Origin: Gemmatimonadaceae bacterium
GTDB taxonomy: Bacteria > Gemmatimonadota > Gemmatimonadetes > Gemmatimonadales > Gemmatimonadaceae
Assembly (NCBI GenBank): GCA_035633115.1
Contig: DASQFN010000111.1
Location: forward strand, 1-64,000
DNA: 64,000 nucleotides
Reading direction: 5' to 3'
Numbering within the stretch: position 1 is the first letter of the stretch; every line of letters begins with the position of its first letter. Below the pieces are notes generated by a model. It searched no databases. It had not been told where the DNA came from and worked only from the letters and a program-made list of their open reading frames with translations. Both the position numbers and the translations under genes were made by a program. Below are positions 53,058 to 62,406 of the stretch, piece by piece.

Positions 53058-53330
53058 ATGCGCGCAACACTCAAGCAGGTCTTCGCCGAATACGGCGCAA
53101 TCGCCGTTGTCCTCTACCTCGCGATTTTCACGGTCGTGATGGTCGGCGCGTACCTGGCGATTCGACTCGGCTGGACGCCGGGTAGCGTCTCGGGCCAGGC
53201 CGGGGCGTGGACTGCGGCGTACATCATCACGAAGATCACTCAGCCTTTGAGGATTGGGGCTACCGTCATGCTGACTGCCTTTATCGGCAAGATGTGGCGG
53301 AAAGGCCGCGGGCCGGACGCTACGGCGTAG
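53058..53330 (+). CDS. small membrane protein, DUF1279-like
   Basis: 90 residues. KQVFAEYGAIAVVLYLAIFT followed by an amphipathic loop and a second helix (RIGATVMLTAFIGKMW) resembles DUF1279/FAM210-type proteins. The function is unknown. It is convergent with the peroxiredoxin gene and is followed by a hairpin repeat. Confidence 0.6.
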   Translation: MRATLKQVFAEYGAIAVVLYLAIFTVVMVGAYLAIRLGWTPGSVSGQAGAWTAAYIITKITQPLRIGATVMLTAFIGKMWRKGRGPDATA

Positions 53331-53352
53331 CTGCGGTACCCGGCACAAGTCG

Positions 53353-53470
53353 ACTGAGAACTACACGCGACCCGCTTATCGCTAGCCGCTTTCTGCTGCG
53401 CGCTGGTTCTCCGTCGTCAGCGCGCAGCGATTAGCGCTCAGCGTTTAGCGGGGCGCGTGTAGTTCTCAGT
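53353..53470. repeat. intergenic inverted repeat element, copy 1
   Basis: Two long arms. ACTGAGAACTACACGCG pairs perfectly with the reverse complement at the other end, and pairing continues over GACCCGCT and beyond with a few mismatches. A loop region contains TTAGCGCTCAGCG repeats. It lies between two convergent genes and is related to copy 2 at 57949-58094. Confidence 0.8.
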
Positions 53471-53482
53471 TCCTGGTATCTC

Positions 53483-54145
53483 TCAACCAGCCGGCTGGGG
53501 AACGATCCGGATGTAGGGCTTGGGCGCTTTCCATCCCTGCGGGTAGGTCTTCTTCGCATCTTCATCCGACACTGACCCGGCGATGATCACATCCTCACCG
53601 TGCTTCCAGTTCACCGGCGTCGCGACCTTGTGCTTAGCGGTGAGCTGCATCGAGTCGATCACCCGGAGAATCTCATCGAAGTTGCGGCCCGTCGTCATCG
53701 GGTACGCGAGCACGAGATTGATTTTCTTGTCCGGACCGATGACGTAAACGTTCCGCACGGTCTGATTATCAGCAGCAGTGCGGCCCTCGCAGCTGTCGCC
53801 CGCATCCTCGGGCAGCATGTCGTAGAGCTTCGAGATCTTCAGGTCGGGATCGCCGATCATCGGATAATTCGGCGCGTAGCCCTGTGTCTCCTCGATGTCC
53901 TTCGCCCAGCCCTGGTGCCGGTCGACCGGATCGACGCTGAGGCCGATGACCTTCACATTCCGCTTCTGAAAATCCGGCTCGAGCTTCGCCATGTAGCCGA
54001 GCTCGGTGGTGCAGACGGGCGTGAAGTCCTTGGGGTGGGAGAAAAGAACTCCCCATGAATCACCGAGCCAGTCGTGGAAATGAATTCGTCCTTCAGTTGT
54101 GTCGGCCTCGAAGTCCGGCGCGGTTTGTCCTATCCGGAGCGACAT
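53483..54145 (-). CDS. peroxiredoxin, 1-Cys (Prx6-type)
   Basis: 220 residues from ATG 54145, which has GAGGAGG just upstream. SHPKDFTPVCTTELG holds the peroxidatic Cys, NYPMIGDPDLKISKLYDML is the conserved middle, and the C-terminal part (VATPVNWKHGEDVIIAGSVS) matches Prx6/AhpC2-type enzymes. It reduces peroxides. A longer frame to 54208 lacks an RBS. Confidence 0.93.
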   Translation of the reverse strand: MSLRIGQTAPDFEADTTEGRIHFHDWLGDSWGVLFSHPKDFTPVCTTELGYMAKLEPDFQKRNVKVIGLSVDPVDRHQGWAKDIEETQGYAPNYPMIGDPDLKISKLYDMLPEDAGDSCEGRTAADNQTVRNVYVIGPDKKINLVLAYPMTTGRNFDEILRVIDSMQLTAKHKVATPVNWKHGEDVIIAGSVSDEDAKKTYPQGWKAPKPYIRIVPQPAG

Positions 54146-54308
54146 ACTACCTCCTCTTCGTTCTGTTGCGGGGGCGGATAAGATGTCGCCTGCAACAGTG
54201 GTTCTCAAGGCACTAGAAACGGCAACCTAGAAACACTTTACCTTTTGTGATCTCAGATCCGTGACTTCCTCGGTTTGCTTTTAGCATGAGAAGGGAGCCA
54301 GAAGCGAG

Positions 54309-55250
54309 TTGCCACAACTGCATCTAGATACTGATCTCGGCGGTGACATAGACGACCTCTGCGCGCTGGCGATGGTCCTCGCGTGGCCGGACGTCGAGCT
54401 CGTCGGGATCACGACCGTCGCCGAGCACGGAGGCAAGCGCGCTGGCTACGCCCGGTACGCCCTGGAGCTGGCCGGCCGCGCGGACGTGCCCGTCGCCGCA
54501 GGTGCCGATGCCTCACTCGGATGCTATCGAACGTGGCCGGAGCTTCCCGAGGAAACCAATTATTGGCCTCACCCCATCGATTCGTTTCTGACGCCGCTCG
54601 ACGACGCGCTCGATCTTCTCGAGCGAAGCATTGAATCGGGCGCGATTGTCGTCGGCATTGGTCCCTTCACGAATCTCGCGCTTCTCGAGCGCCGGACTCC
54701 TGGAATTCTCGAGCGCGCGAGCCTCGTGCTCATGGGTGGCTTCGTTCATCCGCCGAGGGAAGGCTACCCCACAGTGACAAACGAGATGGATTACAACGTC
54801 CAGGTCGACGTCGAGTCGTCGCGCCTTGTGCTCGAGCGAGCGTTTCCGACACTCGTTCCTCTCTCGGTAACCGTGGAGACTTTCATTGGGCGAGCCGATC
54901 TGGCACAGATTGGAAAATCAGGGCCGCTCGGTGAGCTGATTGCCGCGCAGGCCAAGGCATTTGCTAAAGACGAGGACACGCCGCCACACAAGAAGACGCT
55001 GTGGCCCGCGCTGCCGGCGGACACGATCAACTTTCAGCACGATGCGCTGGCCTGTGCGATTGCGCTCGACTGGTACAAAGGCGTGCAGATGGAAGAGCTG
55101 CCTCTGAGATTCGAGATGGAGGACGGATATCTTCGTGAGATCGTCGATCCGGGCGGGCGAGTGACAACGGTCGTCACGCGAGTCGACGGAGACGCATTCA
55201 GCAATCACTGGGTTGAGGTCATCTCAAACCTCCTTGGAGGGCTGAAATAG
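54309..55250 (+). CDS. nucleoside hydrolase (IunH type)
   Basis: 313 residues from a TTG start. DTDLGGDIDDLCALAM is the calcium-binding motif, VVGIGPFTNLALL and LVLMGGFVHPP are conserved, and NVQVDVESSRLVLE belongs to the same fold. It cleaves ribonucleosides to base and ribose. Upstream 54209-54308 shows no promoter that I would call. Its transcript probably ends in the hairpin at 55262-55289. Confidence 0.9.
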   Translation: MPQLHLDTDLGGDIDDLCALAMVLAWPDVELVGITTVAEHGGKRAGYARYALELAGRADVPVAAGADASLGCYRTWPELPEETNYWPHPIDSFLTPLDDALDLLERSIESGAIVVGIGPFTNLALLERRTPGILERASLVLMGGFVHPPREGYPTVTNEMDYNVQVDVESSRLVLERAFPTLVPLSVTVETFIGRADLAQIGKSGPLGELIAAQAKAFAKDEDTPPHKKTLWPALPADTINFQHDALACAIALDWYKGVQMEELPLRFEMEDGYLREIVDPGGRVTTVVTRVDGDAFSNHWVEVISNLLGGLK

Positions 55251-55261
55251 TCAGGTGTTTA

Positions 55262-55289
55262 CGGGGTTCGACCCCCTTGGCGAACCCCG
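55262..55289 (+). terminator. hairpin downstream of nucleoside hydrolase gene
   Basis: CGGGGTTCG - 10-base loop - CGAACCCCG. Stable, but no T-run follows, so terminator function is only possible. A second hairpin, GGCACCTC-TCGTG-GAGGTGCC (55328-55348), sits 40 bp further on, just upstream of the receptor gene. Confidence 0.4.
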
Positions 55290-55391
55290 CTGAAACATCC
55301 CGACCCCGGTGTGCGTAAATCCGGTAAGGCACCTCTCGTGGAGGTGCCCGATTTTGCCCCGCCCCCCGCAATTCAACACTGAGAGCTCGTC

Positions 55392-57887
55392 ATGAAACGC
55401 GCATCGTTCGTCGTCATGGGTTTCCTTCTACTCACCGGCGCTGCATCGGCTAGCGCCCAGAACCCTGGAGGCGCGCGACCCGCGGGCCCCCCAGGTCAGC
55501 CACCCGTCGCGAATGGAGAAGTTCGCGGCGCAGTCATGGATGGTGACGCCAACATCCCGGTCGCCAAGGCAACCATCGTCGTGCGCAGCAAGCGCGACTC
55601 ATCCCTCGTCACCGGAACGGTAGCTCGTGACGACGGTACGTTCCGCGTCCAGGGACTGCGTCCCGGCGAGTACTATCTTCGCATCACGTCAATCGGATAC
55701 GGCCCGCGCAACGAGCCGTTCACAGTCGGGGCTGCAGGCGCCGAGGCTATTGCCACAGTCAGCGTCAAGCTCAGCAAGGTCGCCGTCACCCTGACCGGTG
55801 TCGAGGTGACTGCCGCACCCCCGACCATCACCATCGAGCCCGATCGCAACAGTTACAAGGCAAAGGATGTCGCAGCGACCGCAACGAACGCGAGCGATGT
55901 GCTCGACCACGTTCCTTCGGTGGCTGTCGACGGTGACGGTAAAGTGAGCCTTCGCGGAAACGAGAACGTCGCGATTCAGATCAACGGCCGTCCGGCTCCG
56001 GTGCGCGGCGCGCAGCTTGGCTCGTACCTCAGGCAGCTTCCTGCCTCGATCGTCGAGCGCGTCGAAGTCATCCCGACCCCATCGGCTCGTGAGGATCCCG
56101 AAGGAATGGCGGGAATCATCAACATCGTTCTCAAGCAGAACGTGGATCTGGGCCTGTCGGGTGGTGTGACCGTCGGCTCGGCCGCCGCGAACGGTCGCTA
56201 CAACTTCTCCGGAAACCTCGGCAATCAAAGCGGTCCGTGGACGCTGTTCACGACCTATGGCTACAACAATGACGATCGCGGCATAATCGGCATCAACGAC
56301 CGCGAGAGGTACAATTCGCTGGGCGCATTGTCGAACATCACGGAGCAGGACCTCATCGGCCGCAACGTAAACGGCGGACACAATTTCTCCACGAACGTCG
56401 ACTACAAGATCAACGATCGTGACGTGCTCACCAACGTGCTGTCGCTGAACTTCCGTGACTTCACGGACAACACGCGAAGCGCGTACACAGAGCTGAGCAG
56501 CTCGCGCTCGATCCTCGACCGCTACGACAGGATCAAGGATTCTGACGTGAACTCGTGGGTCGGCGATTACACGCTCGCCTGGAAGCGGACGATCGAGCCG
56601 CGGAAGCACGAGCTTTCGACCGAGCTTCGCTTCAACCGCTCGGATGACGACGACAAGACAATGCTCTGGCGGCAGCCGCCGGCTTCGTCTTCCTCGACGC
56701 GCCTCGAAGGCGAGCGGAACAACACCGATGCGTTGACTCAGACGTTCAACGGTCAGCTTGATTACACGCGCACGCTCGCCGAGCGCACGAAGCTCGAGAC
56801 GGGGTTCAAGAGCACGGCACGCTGGCTCAACAGGGATTATCTCGTCGAGAAGGATGCGCTTGGCACCAACCAGTGGGTGATCAGCAACCTCAGCAACGAT
56901 TTCACCTTCGACGAATACGTGCAGGCAGTATACGGCGTGCTCAGCCATGGAGTTGGAAAATGGGAGCTCCAGGGTGGACTTCGGGGTGAATACGCGACCC
57001 GCGACTTCGCTTTGAAGAAGTCGAGCGAGAACTACCCGTTCAACTACACCAGCGTTTACCCGAGTGCTGTGGCGCGTTACAAGTTCACTGACGCGACAGA
57101 GGGGAAGCTTTCGTACTCGCGCCGTGTTCGTCGCCCGGGCACGCAGGAGCTGAATCCGTTCCCGTCGTTCTTCGACGTGCAGAACGTGTTCATCGGCAAT
57201 CCGAACCTGCGGCCCGAGTACACCGATGCAATCGAGCTCGGCTGGAGCCGCACTGGGGCAATGACGACGGTTCAGCTCTCACCGTTCTATCGTCGGACCA
57301 CCGACGTGATGCGGGTTGACATCAACACGGCTGACGTCGTCGACGGCCGCGAGGTCACCTCGGTGAGCTTCAAGAATCTCGACAACAGCACGTCGTGGGG
57401 CTCGGACCTGAACGGGTCGCTCAAGTACAAGATGTTCAACGGATTCGCCAACTTCAGCCTGTTCAGGGTTGTGACCGATGGTGGATCGCAGTCGACGCTT
57501 TCGTCTGATGCAGTTACCTGGTCGACGCGCTGGAACGGGACGGTCACGCTGTCTCCGGCGACGACGGTTCAGGCTACCTACTTCTACCGTGCACCGGTGG
57601 ACATCGAGCGTGGCCGCTTCTCCGCCCAGTACGGGACGAATTTCTCGATTCGCCAGAAGCTGATGAAGGACAAGGGTACGGTCAGCCTGAGATTCCAGGA
57701 TCCGTTCAATACTATCGGGTTCAAGATCAGGGCGGGTGACGACAATCTGACTCAGATCACGGAGCGGAAGTTCGGCGTCCGCGCGACGTACCTGACGTTC
57801 CAGTACAACTTCGGCCGGCCGCCGCGGGTGAGGCAGCCGACGCAGGATCAGCAGCCGCAGGGGCAGACGGGATTCCCACCCCCATAA
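55392..57887 (+). CDS. TonB-dependent-receptor-like outer membrane protein
   Basis: 831 residues. Signal peptide (MKRASFVVMGFLLLTGAASA), then a carboxypeptidase-regulatory-like domain (GEVRGAVMDGDANIPVAKAT through YLRITSIGYG), a plug domain (DVLDHVPSVAVDGDGKVSLR, VEVIPTPSAREDPEGMAGII), and a long beta-barrel ending with FGVRATYLTFQYNFGRP. It fits the outer-membrane-barrel family (PF14905). It probably imports a ligand such as a siderophore, peptide or glycan. The two hairpins upstream and the terminator at its end mark it as its own transcript. Confidence 0.92.
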   Translation: MKRASFVVMGFLLLTGAASASAQNPGGARPAGPPGQPPVANGEVRGAVMDGDANIPVAKATIVVRSKRDSSLVTGTVARDDGTFRVQGLRPGEYYLRITSIGYGPRNEPFTVGAAGAEAIATVSVKLSKVAVTLTGVEVTAAPPTITIEPDRNSYKAKDVAATATNASDVLDHVPSVAVDGDGKVSLRGNENVAIQINGRPAPVRGAQLGSYLRQLPASIVERVEVIPTPSAREDPEGMAGIINIVLKQNVDLGLSGGVTVGSAAANGRYNFSGNLGNQSGPWTLFTTYGYNNDDRGIIGINDRERYNSLGALSNITEQDLIGRNVNGGHNFSTNVDYKINDRDVLTNVLSLNFRDFTDNTRSAYTELSSSRSILDRYDRIKDSDVNSWVGDYTLAWKRTIEPRKHELSTELRFNRSDDDDKTMLWRQPPASSSSTRLEGERNNTDALTQTFNGQLDYTRTLAERTKLETGFKSTARWLNRDYLVEKDALGTNQWVISNLSNDFTFDEYVQAVYGVLSHGVGKWELQGGLRGEYATRDFALKKSSENYPFNYTSVYPSAVARYKFTDATEGKLSYSRRVRRPGTQELNPFPSFFDVQNVFIGNPNLRPEYTDAIELGWSRTGAMTTVQLSPFYRRTTDVMRVDINTADVVDGREVTSVSFKNLDNSTSWGSDLNGSLKYKMFNGFANFSLFRVVTDGGSQSTLSSDAVTWSTRWNGTVTLSPATTVQATYFYRAPVDIERGRFSAQYGTNFSIRQKLMKDKGTVSLRFQDPFNTIGFKIRAGDDNLTQITERKFGVRATYLTFQYNFGRPPRVRQPTQDQQPQGQTGFPPP

Positions 57888-57910
57888 GCGGTTCAGGTTC
57901 TTGAATGACG

Positions 57911-57943
57911 AAAGCCCCGGAGAGTTTTCTCCGGGGCTTTTTC
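57911..57943 (+). terminator. rho-independent terminator
   Basis: AAAGCCCCGGAGA - GTTT - TCTCCGGGGCTTT followed by TT: a 13-bp stem with a T-run. It lies 24 bp after the receptor gene's stop. Confidence 0.92.
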
Positions 57944-57948
57944 ATTGG

Positions 57949-58094
57949 GAACCGAGAACCACACGCTACCCGCTTGTCGCTAACCGCTGTTTGCTCCGCG
58001 CCAAAAACGGTCGGGACGCTCCGTTTGCTTCCGTTGGCTGGCGCGCAGCAGTAAGCGCTCAGCGATTAGCGGGCAGCGTGTGGTTCTCAGTTTC
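57949..58094. repeat. intergenic inverted repeat element, copy 2
   Basis: Arms GAGAACCACACGCT...AGCGTGTGGTTCTC pair over 14 bp, then again over CCCGCT. Compared with copy 1, two positions in the arm are changed on both sides so that pairing is kept. It sits between the convergent receptor and zinc-ribbon genes, after the terminator. Confidence 0.82.
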
Positions 58095-58102
58095 TGGTGC
58101 CG

Positions 58103-58465
58103 TTACCGTGCTTTGACGCCATCCGCAGCTGGTGCCGGAGTGAAGACCTCCACCGACAGTGTGAAGGTGCGTTTCTCATGCGGTTGGAGCGCGCCGACAC
58201 CCACTATCTGTCGCGATAACTCTTCACCCCGGTCATTGCGGATCGTCAGGAGCACGGAGTACTCCCACGGATCCGCAACGGGGTGATCGATTGTTCCCTC
58301 CACTTTGAGAGCGGAGAAGCTCGGGCTCTTGTGACGGCCAACGTGCGGGTCCCAGCGAAGACTCTTCTGGCAGATCGGACAAATCGTCGCGCTCTGAAGG
58401 ATCGTCGCCCTGCAGTGAGGACAGGTGCGCGATTTTCCGACGGTTGCCTGAGCCGTCGAGCTCAT
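58103..58465 (-). CDS. zinc-ribbon protein
   Basis: 120 residues from ATG 58465, overlapping the bactofilin stop (ATGA). CPHCRATILQSATICPICQK is a four-cysteine zinc ribbon. The C-terminal part (VADPWEYSVLLTIRNDRGEE through TPAPAADGVKAR) looks like a beta-sandwich. A longer frame to 58522 was not used since it overlaps the bactofilin gene. Confidence 0.75.
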   Translation of the reverse strand: MSSTAQATVGKSRTCPHCRATILQSATICPICQKSLRWDPHVGRHKSPSFSALKVEGTIDHPVADPWEYSVLLTIRNDRGEELSRQIVGVGALQPHEKRTFTLSVEVFTPAPAADGVKAR

Positions 58466-58974
58466 GAGACCGCGCTTGTCTCCATTCTCAGGCGGGACGG
58501 CGTTGCGGCTTTCTCTTCCCATCCGAACTCGGCCTGTCCACGCATTCTGGATCCGGCTGCAACGGTGAGCGAGCCTGCCTTGAGATCGCCGTTCAGCACT
58601 CCGGTCTCGAGCAGCTCGACGCGCGATGCCGCGTCTACATTCCCCTCGAGCTCACCGGCAATGATGACCGCGCTCGCTCGCACGCCACCTGTTACCTTTG
58701 CGCCTTGCTCGATCGTCAGATTGCCGTCGACGTGCACATCGCCCTTGAAGCGTCCAGCGACACGAACATTTCCGGCTCCTTCGATTTTTCCTTCGATCGC
58801 CAGATTCTCGGCAATCAGTGTCTCCTTCGATTCACGCTGCGTCGAGCGTGCAGGCTGATTGTAGTTGGATGAGCCGGAAGAAAATGAATCTTCGGTTTTC
58901 GGCGGGACGCGGTCGAGCGGCACCGGTGTCGGCTCCTTCGCATTTGAGGAGGTTTGATCCTTCCAGATGGCCAT
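58462..58974 (-). CDS. bactofilin
   Basis: 170 residues. The central right-handed beta-helix repeats (SKETLIAENLAIEGKIEGAG, NVRVAGRFKGDVHVDG, NLTIEQGAKVTG, AELEGNVDAAS-like) are the polymer-forming bactofilin domain (PF04519). Flanking disordered tails are short. It builds cytoskeletal filaments and probably works with the zinc-ribbon protein, with which it shares four bases. Confidence 0.92.
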   Translation of the reverse strand: MAIWKDQTSSNAKEPTPVPLDRVPPKTEDSFSSGSSNYNQPARSTQRESKETLIAENLAIEGKIEGAGNVRVAGRFKGDVHVDGNLTIEQGAKVTGGVRASAVIIAGELEGNVDAASRVELLETGVLNGDLKAGSLTVAAGSRMRGQAEFGWEEKAATPSRLRMETSAVS

Positions 58975-59169
58975 GATTCCAGACTCCTTTACTTATTGTA
59001 GTGGCGCAGGTGAGCTGGTGCCTCGAGCTACGACGACAACGCGCCCCTCTTGAACGTACAACCTGTGCCGAGCTAGCTGCACTATTAGAATGGTTTGTTG
59101 CGCGCCGAGCGGTAAGACCCTCACAGCATGGAATTTACCGCAAGATAGCGGCCTCTTTCCGATGATTTC

Positions 59170-61368
59170 GTGGTAGCGCTGTTCTCTCTCGCCGCCCTGA
59201 CGAGCGCTTTTCTGCTCTTCTGGGTCGAGCCGCTCTTTGCGAAACTCGTGCTGCCGCTGCTCGGCGGCTCGCCCGCGGTGTGGAATACCTGTCTGATGTT
59301 CTTCCAGGCGATGCTGCTCCTCGGCTACCTGTACGCGCACGTCTCCAGCCGTTATCTCGACCCGCGAAGACAGGCGCTGACGCACGTCGGCTTGCTTGCT
59401 CTCGCGTTGCTCTCGCTGCCGGTTGCCATCCCGGGAGGATGGACACCGCCCGCATCGGGCAACGTGATTCCGTGGCTGCTGCTGCTGCTTACGATCGCCG
59501 TCGGTGCTCCGTTCATGGTGCTCGCGGCTACTGCGCCTCTGCTGCAACGCTGGATGTCGAGTCTCGATCATCCGGCCGCTGAGAATCCGTACACGCTCTA
59601 CGCCGCGAGCAACGCGGGGAGTCTCGTCGGTTTGCTCGCGTTTCCATTTGTGATGGAGCCCAACCTGCGCCTCGGGCAGCAGTCGCGGCTGTGGAGTGTG
59701 AGCTACGTGGCGGCGCTGGTGCTCGTTGGCGCATGCGCGTGGGTTGTGTGGAAACGATCCCGGTCGGTGGCTCCCGCACCTCTCGCGGCAGGTGAAACGA
59801 GCGAGCCCGCACGAGCACCAACCTGGCTTGATCGCGCGAGATGGATCGCGCTCTCCTTCGTACCGTCCAGTCTGCTGCTCGGCGTAACTACTTATCTGAG
59901 CACCGACGTCGCGGCAGTCCCATTGCTGTGGGTTGTCCCGCTCGCGCTCTATCTCACGACTTTCATCATCGTGTTCGCAAGGCGAAGCCGCGAGCCGATG
60001 CGTCTGGCCGCAGTCATTCACTCTCTGCTGGTGATCACGCTGATCCTGCTCGTCTTCTGGGATGAAGACCTCGATCTCGCCGAGCAGTATCTCCTTCATC
60101 TCGCGGTGTTCGCTGCCACTGCGCTCATACTCCACTCCGAGCTCGCCGCTCGTCGCCCCGCGCCGGCACATCTCACAGAGTTCTATCTCTGGATGTCGCT
60201 GGGTGGCGCACTGGGCGGTGCATTCAATGCGCTCGCTGCGCCCCTGCTGTTCGACTCGATCCGGGAGTACATGCTCGTAGTGGTGCTGGCCTGCTTCCTC
60301 AGACCGAGCTGGCGTACTCGAATCGAGGAGTTCCTGAGCCCCGCCGGTGCTCCGTCGACCTTCACGGCGCTCATCCCCGCGCTTCTGCTCGCGATCTTCT
60401 GGCGGGACGTCGAGAATCGCGAGCTCCTTGGAGTCTCCGCGAAGGTGATTCTGTCTGTCGTCGCTGCCGCTCTCACTCTCCTCCTTAGCTCCAATACGCT
60501 TCGATTTGGCGTCAGCATAGCCGCGATTGCAATCATCGGCGAGACTATGGTCCAGCGTCCGTTGCGGGCGCTTTTCACCGACAGATCCTTTTTCGGAGCG
60601 TACCGTGTCGAGCGAACGTCGGGCCCGGCGAACTTCCTGACGCACGGCACGACGATTCACGGCGCGCAGTTTCTCGATTCGACGCGAAGGCGCAAGCCGG
60701 TGACCTACTACCACCCGAATGGTCCAGTCGGGCAGCTGTTTGCGGGATTTTGGGGGGGATTACCGAACAACCAGGTCGGGGCGGTCGGTCTCGGCGCGGG
60801 CAGCGTGATCTGCTACTCGAAGCCCGGCGAGGAGTGGACGTTCTTCGAAATAGATCCCCTCGTCGAGAGGATCTCACGGAATCCGAAGTACTTCACGTTC
60901 CTGAAAGACTGTGGGAAGGTGCAGCCGAAGGTCGTGATTGGGGACGCCAGGCTGACGCTCGCACGCCAGCCTGAAAAGCGGTTCGGTCTTTTGATAGTCG
61001 ACGCGTTCAGCTCCGATGCGATCCCGATTCACCTGCTGACGCGGGAAGCATTCCGCGTCTACGAGCGTGTGCTCCACGAGCGCGGTCTGCTGTTCGTGCA
61101 CATCAGCAATCAGCGGCTCGATCTGGAGCCGGTTGTTGCGGCGCTCGCTGCCGATGCGGGCATGGTCGCTCTGCTCAACGACTATGCGCCGCACAAGGAC
61201 GGAGACAGGGACCTGGACTACTCGGCTGACTGGGTGGTGCTGGCGCGGCGGATCGAGGACCTTGGTCCCTTGGCGAAGGACGAGCGCTGGCGGCCGCTCA
61301 AGCGCGGGGGATTCACCCGGCCGTGGACGGACGATTACTCCGATATTCTCAGCATTGTCCAGTGGTGA
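59170..61368 (+). CDS. membrane protein with C-terminal spermidine-synthase-like domain
   Basis: 732 residues from GTG. The N-terminal 460 residues contain about ten to twelve membrane helices. The C-terminal 250 residues are a Rossmann-fold methyltransferase-like domain: VGLGAGSVICYS, FFEIDPLVERISR, VVIGDARLTLARQ and LLIVDAFSSDAIPIHLLT. This matches the fused MFS/spermidine synthase family. The substrate is unknown. The region 58975-59169 upstream shows no promoter I would call. Confidence 0.85.
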   Translation: MVALFSLAALTSAFLLFWVEPLFAKLVLPLLGGSPAVWNTCLMFFQAMLLLGYLYAHVSSRYLDPRRQALTHVGLLALALLSLPVAIPGGWTPPASGNVIPWLLLLLTIAVGAPFMVLAATAPLLQRWMSSLDHPAAENPYTLYAASNAGSLVGLLAFPFVMEPNLRLGQQSRLWSVSYVAALVLVGACAWVVWKRSRSVAPAPLAAGETSEPARAPTWLDRARWIALSFVPSSLLLGVTTYLSTDVAAVPLLWVVPLALYLTTFIIVFARRSREPMRLAAVIHSLLVITLILLVFWDEDLDLAEQYLLHLAVFAATALILHSELAARRPAPAHLTEFYLWMSLGGALGGAFNALAAPLLFDSIREYMLVVVLACFLRPSWRTRIEEFLSPAGAPSTFTALIPALLLAIFWRDVENRELLGVSAKVILSVVAAALTLLLSSNTLRFGVSIAAIAIIGETMVQRPLRALFTDRSFFGAYRVERTSGPANFLTHGTTIHGAQFLDSTRRRKPVTYYHPNGPVGQLFAGFWGGLPNNQVGAVGLGAGSVICYSKPGEEWTFFEIDPLVERISRNPKYFTFLKDCGKVQPKVVIGDARLTLARQPEKRFGLLIVDAFSSDAIPIHLLTREAFRVYERVLHERGLLFVHISNQRLDLEPVVAALAADAGMVALLNDYAPHKDGDRDLDYSADWVVLARRIEDLGPLAKDERWRPLKRGGFTRPWTDDYSDILSIVQW

Positions 61369-61442
61369 GCGGGGACAAGCGTGGAGCAAAGTCTACTGAG
61401 AGAGGCGCAGGTGCGAGGAGACAGGAGCCGAGGCACGCGGTG

Positions 61443-61538
61443 TCAGATCAGGTGCGAGAGTTTGATTCTCAAGGCTGAGGTATCGAGCGCCAGCGTCTGA
61501 GCCTTCTGCCAAACCTTGAGTTTCTTGAAATCGCTCAT
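61443..61538 (-). pseudogene. truncated four-helix-bundle (23S rRNA intervening-sequence type) gene
   Basis: On the minus strand MSDFKKLKVWQKAQTLALDT followed by SALRIKLSHLI and a stop. Full-length proteins of this family start the same way but have about 120 residues. The rest of 61369-61868 shows no other gene. Confidence 0.6.
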
Positions 61539-61868
61539 CAGTTGATGATGAACGCAGGCGGCCCGGAGTCCCAACCGATCCCATGCATGCAGCGGCATTT
61601 CATTGCACGTGTTTCTCTGACGCCTTACCTGCGGCCTCGCGCCTGGATCCCTCGCGCCTGTGATTCTCTCCGTTGATCCTAGGTCGATCGCGCCAAAACA
61701 GGCCCATGATCTCCGCCATTCAGTGGACCGCCGTCCGCCATCAGTTTTCGTCTGTCCCGCCCGGCGGGTCAGTTGTACCTTTGAGCCGCCGTAAGCTGTC
61801 CCACGTGCCTGCTCAAACTTCCGTCGGGCCCGTGCGCTCTCGTTCAAACCTTCCAAACGGAGCACAGC

Positions 61869-62315
61869 ATGGCTATCAACACGCAAAAGGTATTCGTCGG
61901 AGGATTCGTCGCGGGCGTCATACTGAACATCGTCGATTACCTCGGGAATGGCGTCATCCTCGCCGACAGGATGAAGGCCGACACGGAGGCGTTCAAACCC
62001 GGGCTGAGTGACATGATGATGGAGGGGAACGCCATCGCCATGTACGTCATCTCTGATCTGGTCATCGGGCTGCTGCTCGTGTGGACCTATGCCGCGATGC
62101 GTCCCCGATTTGGCCCTGGTCCAAGAACGGCTGTGCACGCAGCGCTGCTCTTCTGGATCATCAGCGCGATTGTCGCTGCAGGATACCTCCACATGGGAGC
62201 AATGTCGGCGGCCACGTGGTGGATGTACGCGTGCTTTTGGCTCGTGGGTCTCCTCGTCGCTGCGATCGTCGGCGGGAAGTTGTACACTGAAGAAGGCAGC
62301 GCGGCCGCAGCGTAG
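61869..62315 (+). CDS. membrane protein of unknown function
   Basis: 148 residues. Four hydrophobic helices: VFVGGFVAGVILNIVDYL, AIAMYVISDLVIGLLLVWTY, ALLFWIISAIVAAGYL and WWMYACFWLVGLLVAAIVGG. The function is unknown; the short-loop four-helix layout resembles small conserved membrane proteins of soil bacteria. Confidence 0.65.
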   Translation: MAINTQKVFVGGFVAGVILNIVDYLGNGVILADRMKADTEAFKPGLSDMMMEGNAIAMYVISDLVIGLLLVWTYAAMRPRFGPGPRTAVHAALLFWIISAIVAAGYLHMGAMSAATWWMYACFWLVGLLVAAIVGGKLYTEEGSAAAA

Positions 62316-62406
62316 CTCGATGGCGGTTGCTCAGGCGCGCGTGTACTCCGCGCCTGGGCGTGTGCGCAGGCGTGCCTCGTCACTGTGAATCAATTGCGAT
62401 GACCTC

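Noticed and set aside
55262-55289. tRNA-like TpsiC arm (GGGTTCGACCCCC)
   Set aside because: No acceptor, D or anticodon arm can be found around it; it is just a hairpin.
55689-56948. 419-codon minus-strand frame
   Set aside because: Antisense to the outer-membrane receptor gene, whose domains are clear.
58993-60714. 573-codon minus-strand frame
   Set aside because: Antisense to the spermidine-synthase-like membrane gene; composition is Arg/Gln-rich as expected for a shadow frame.
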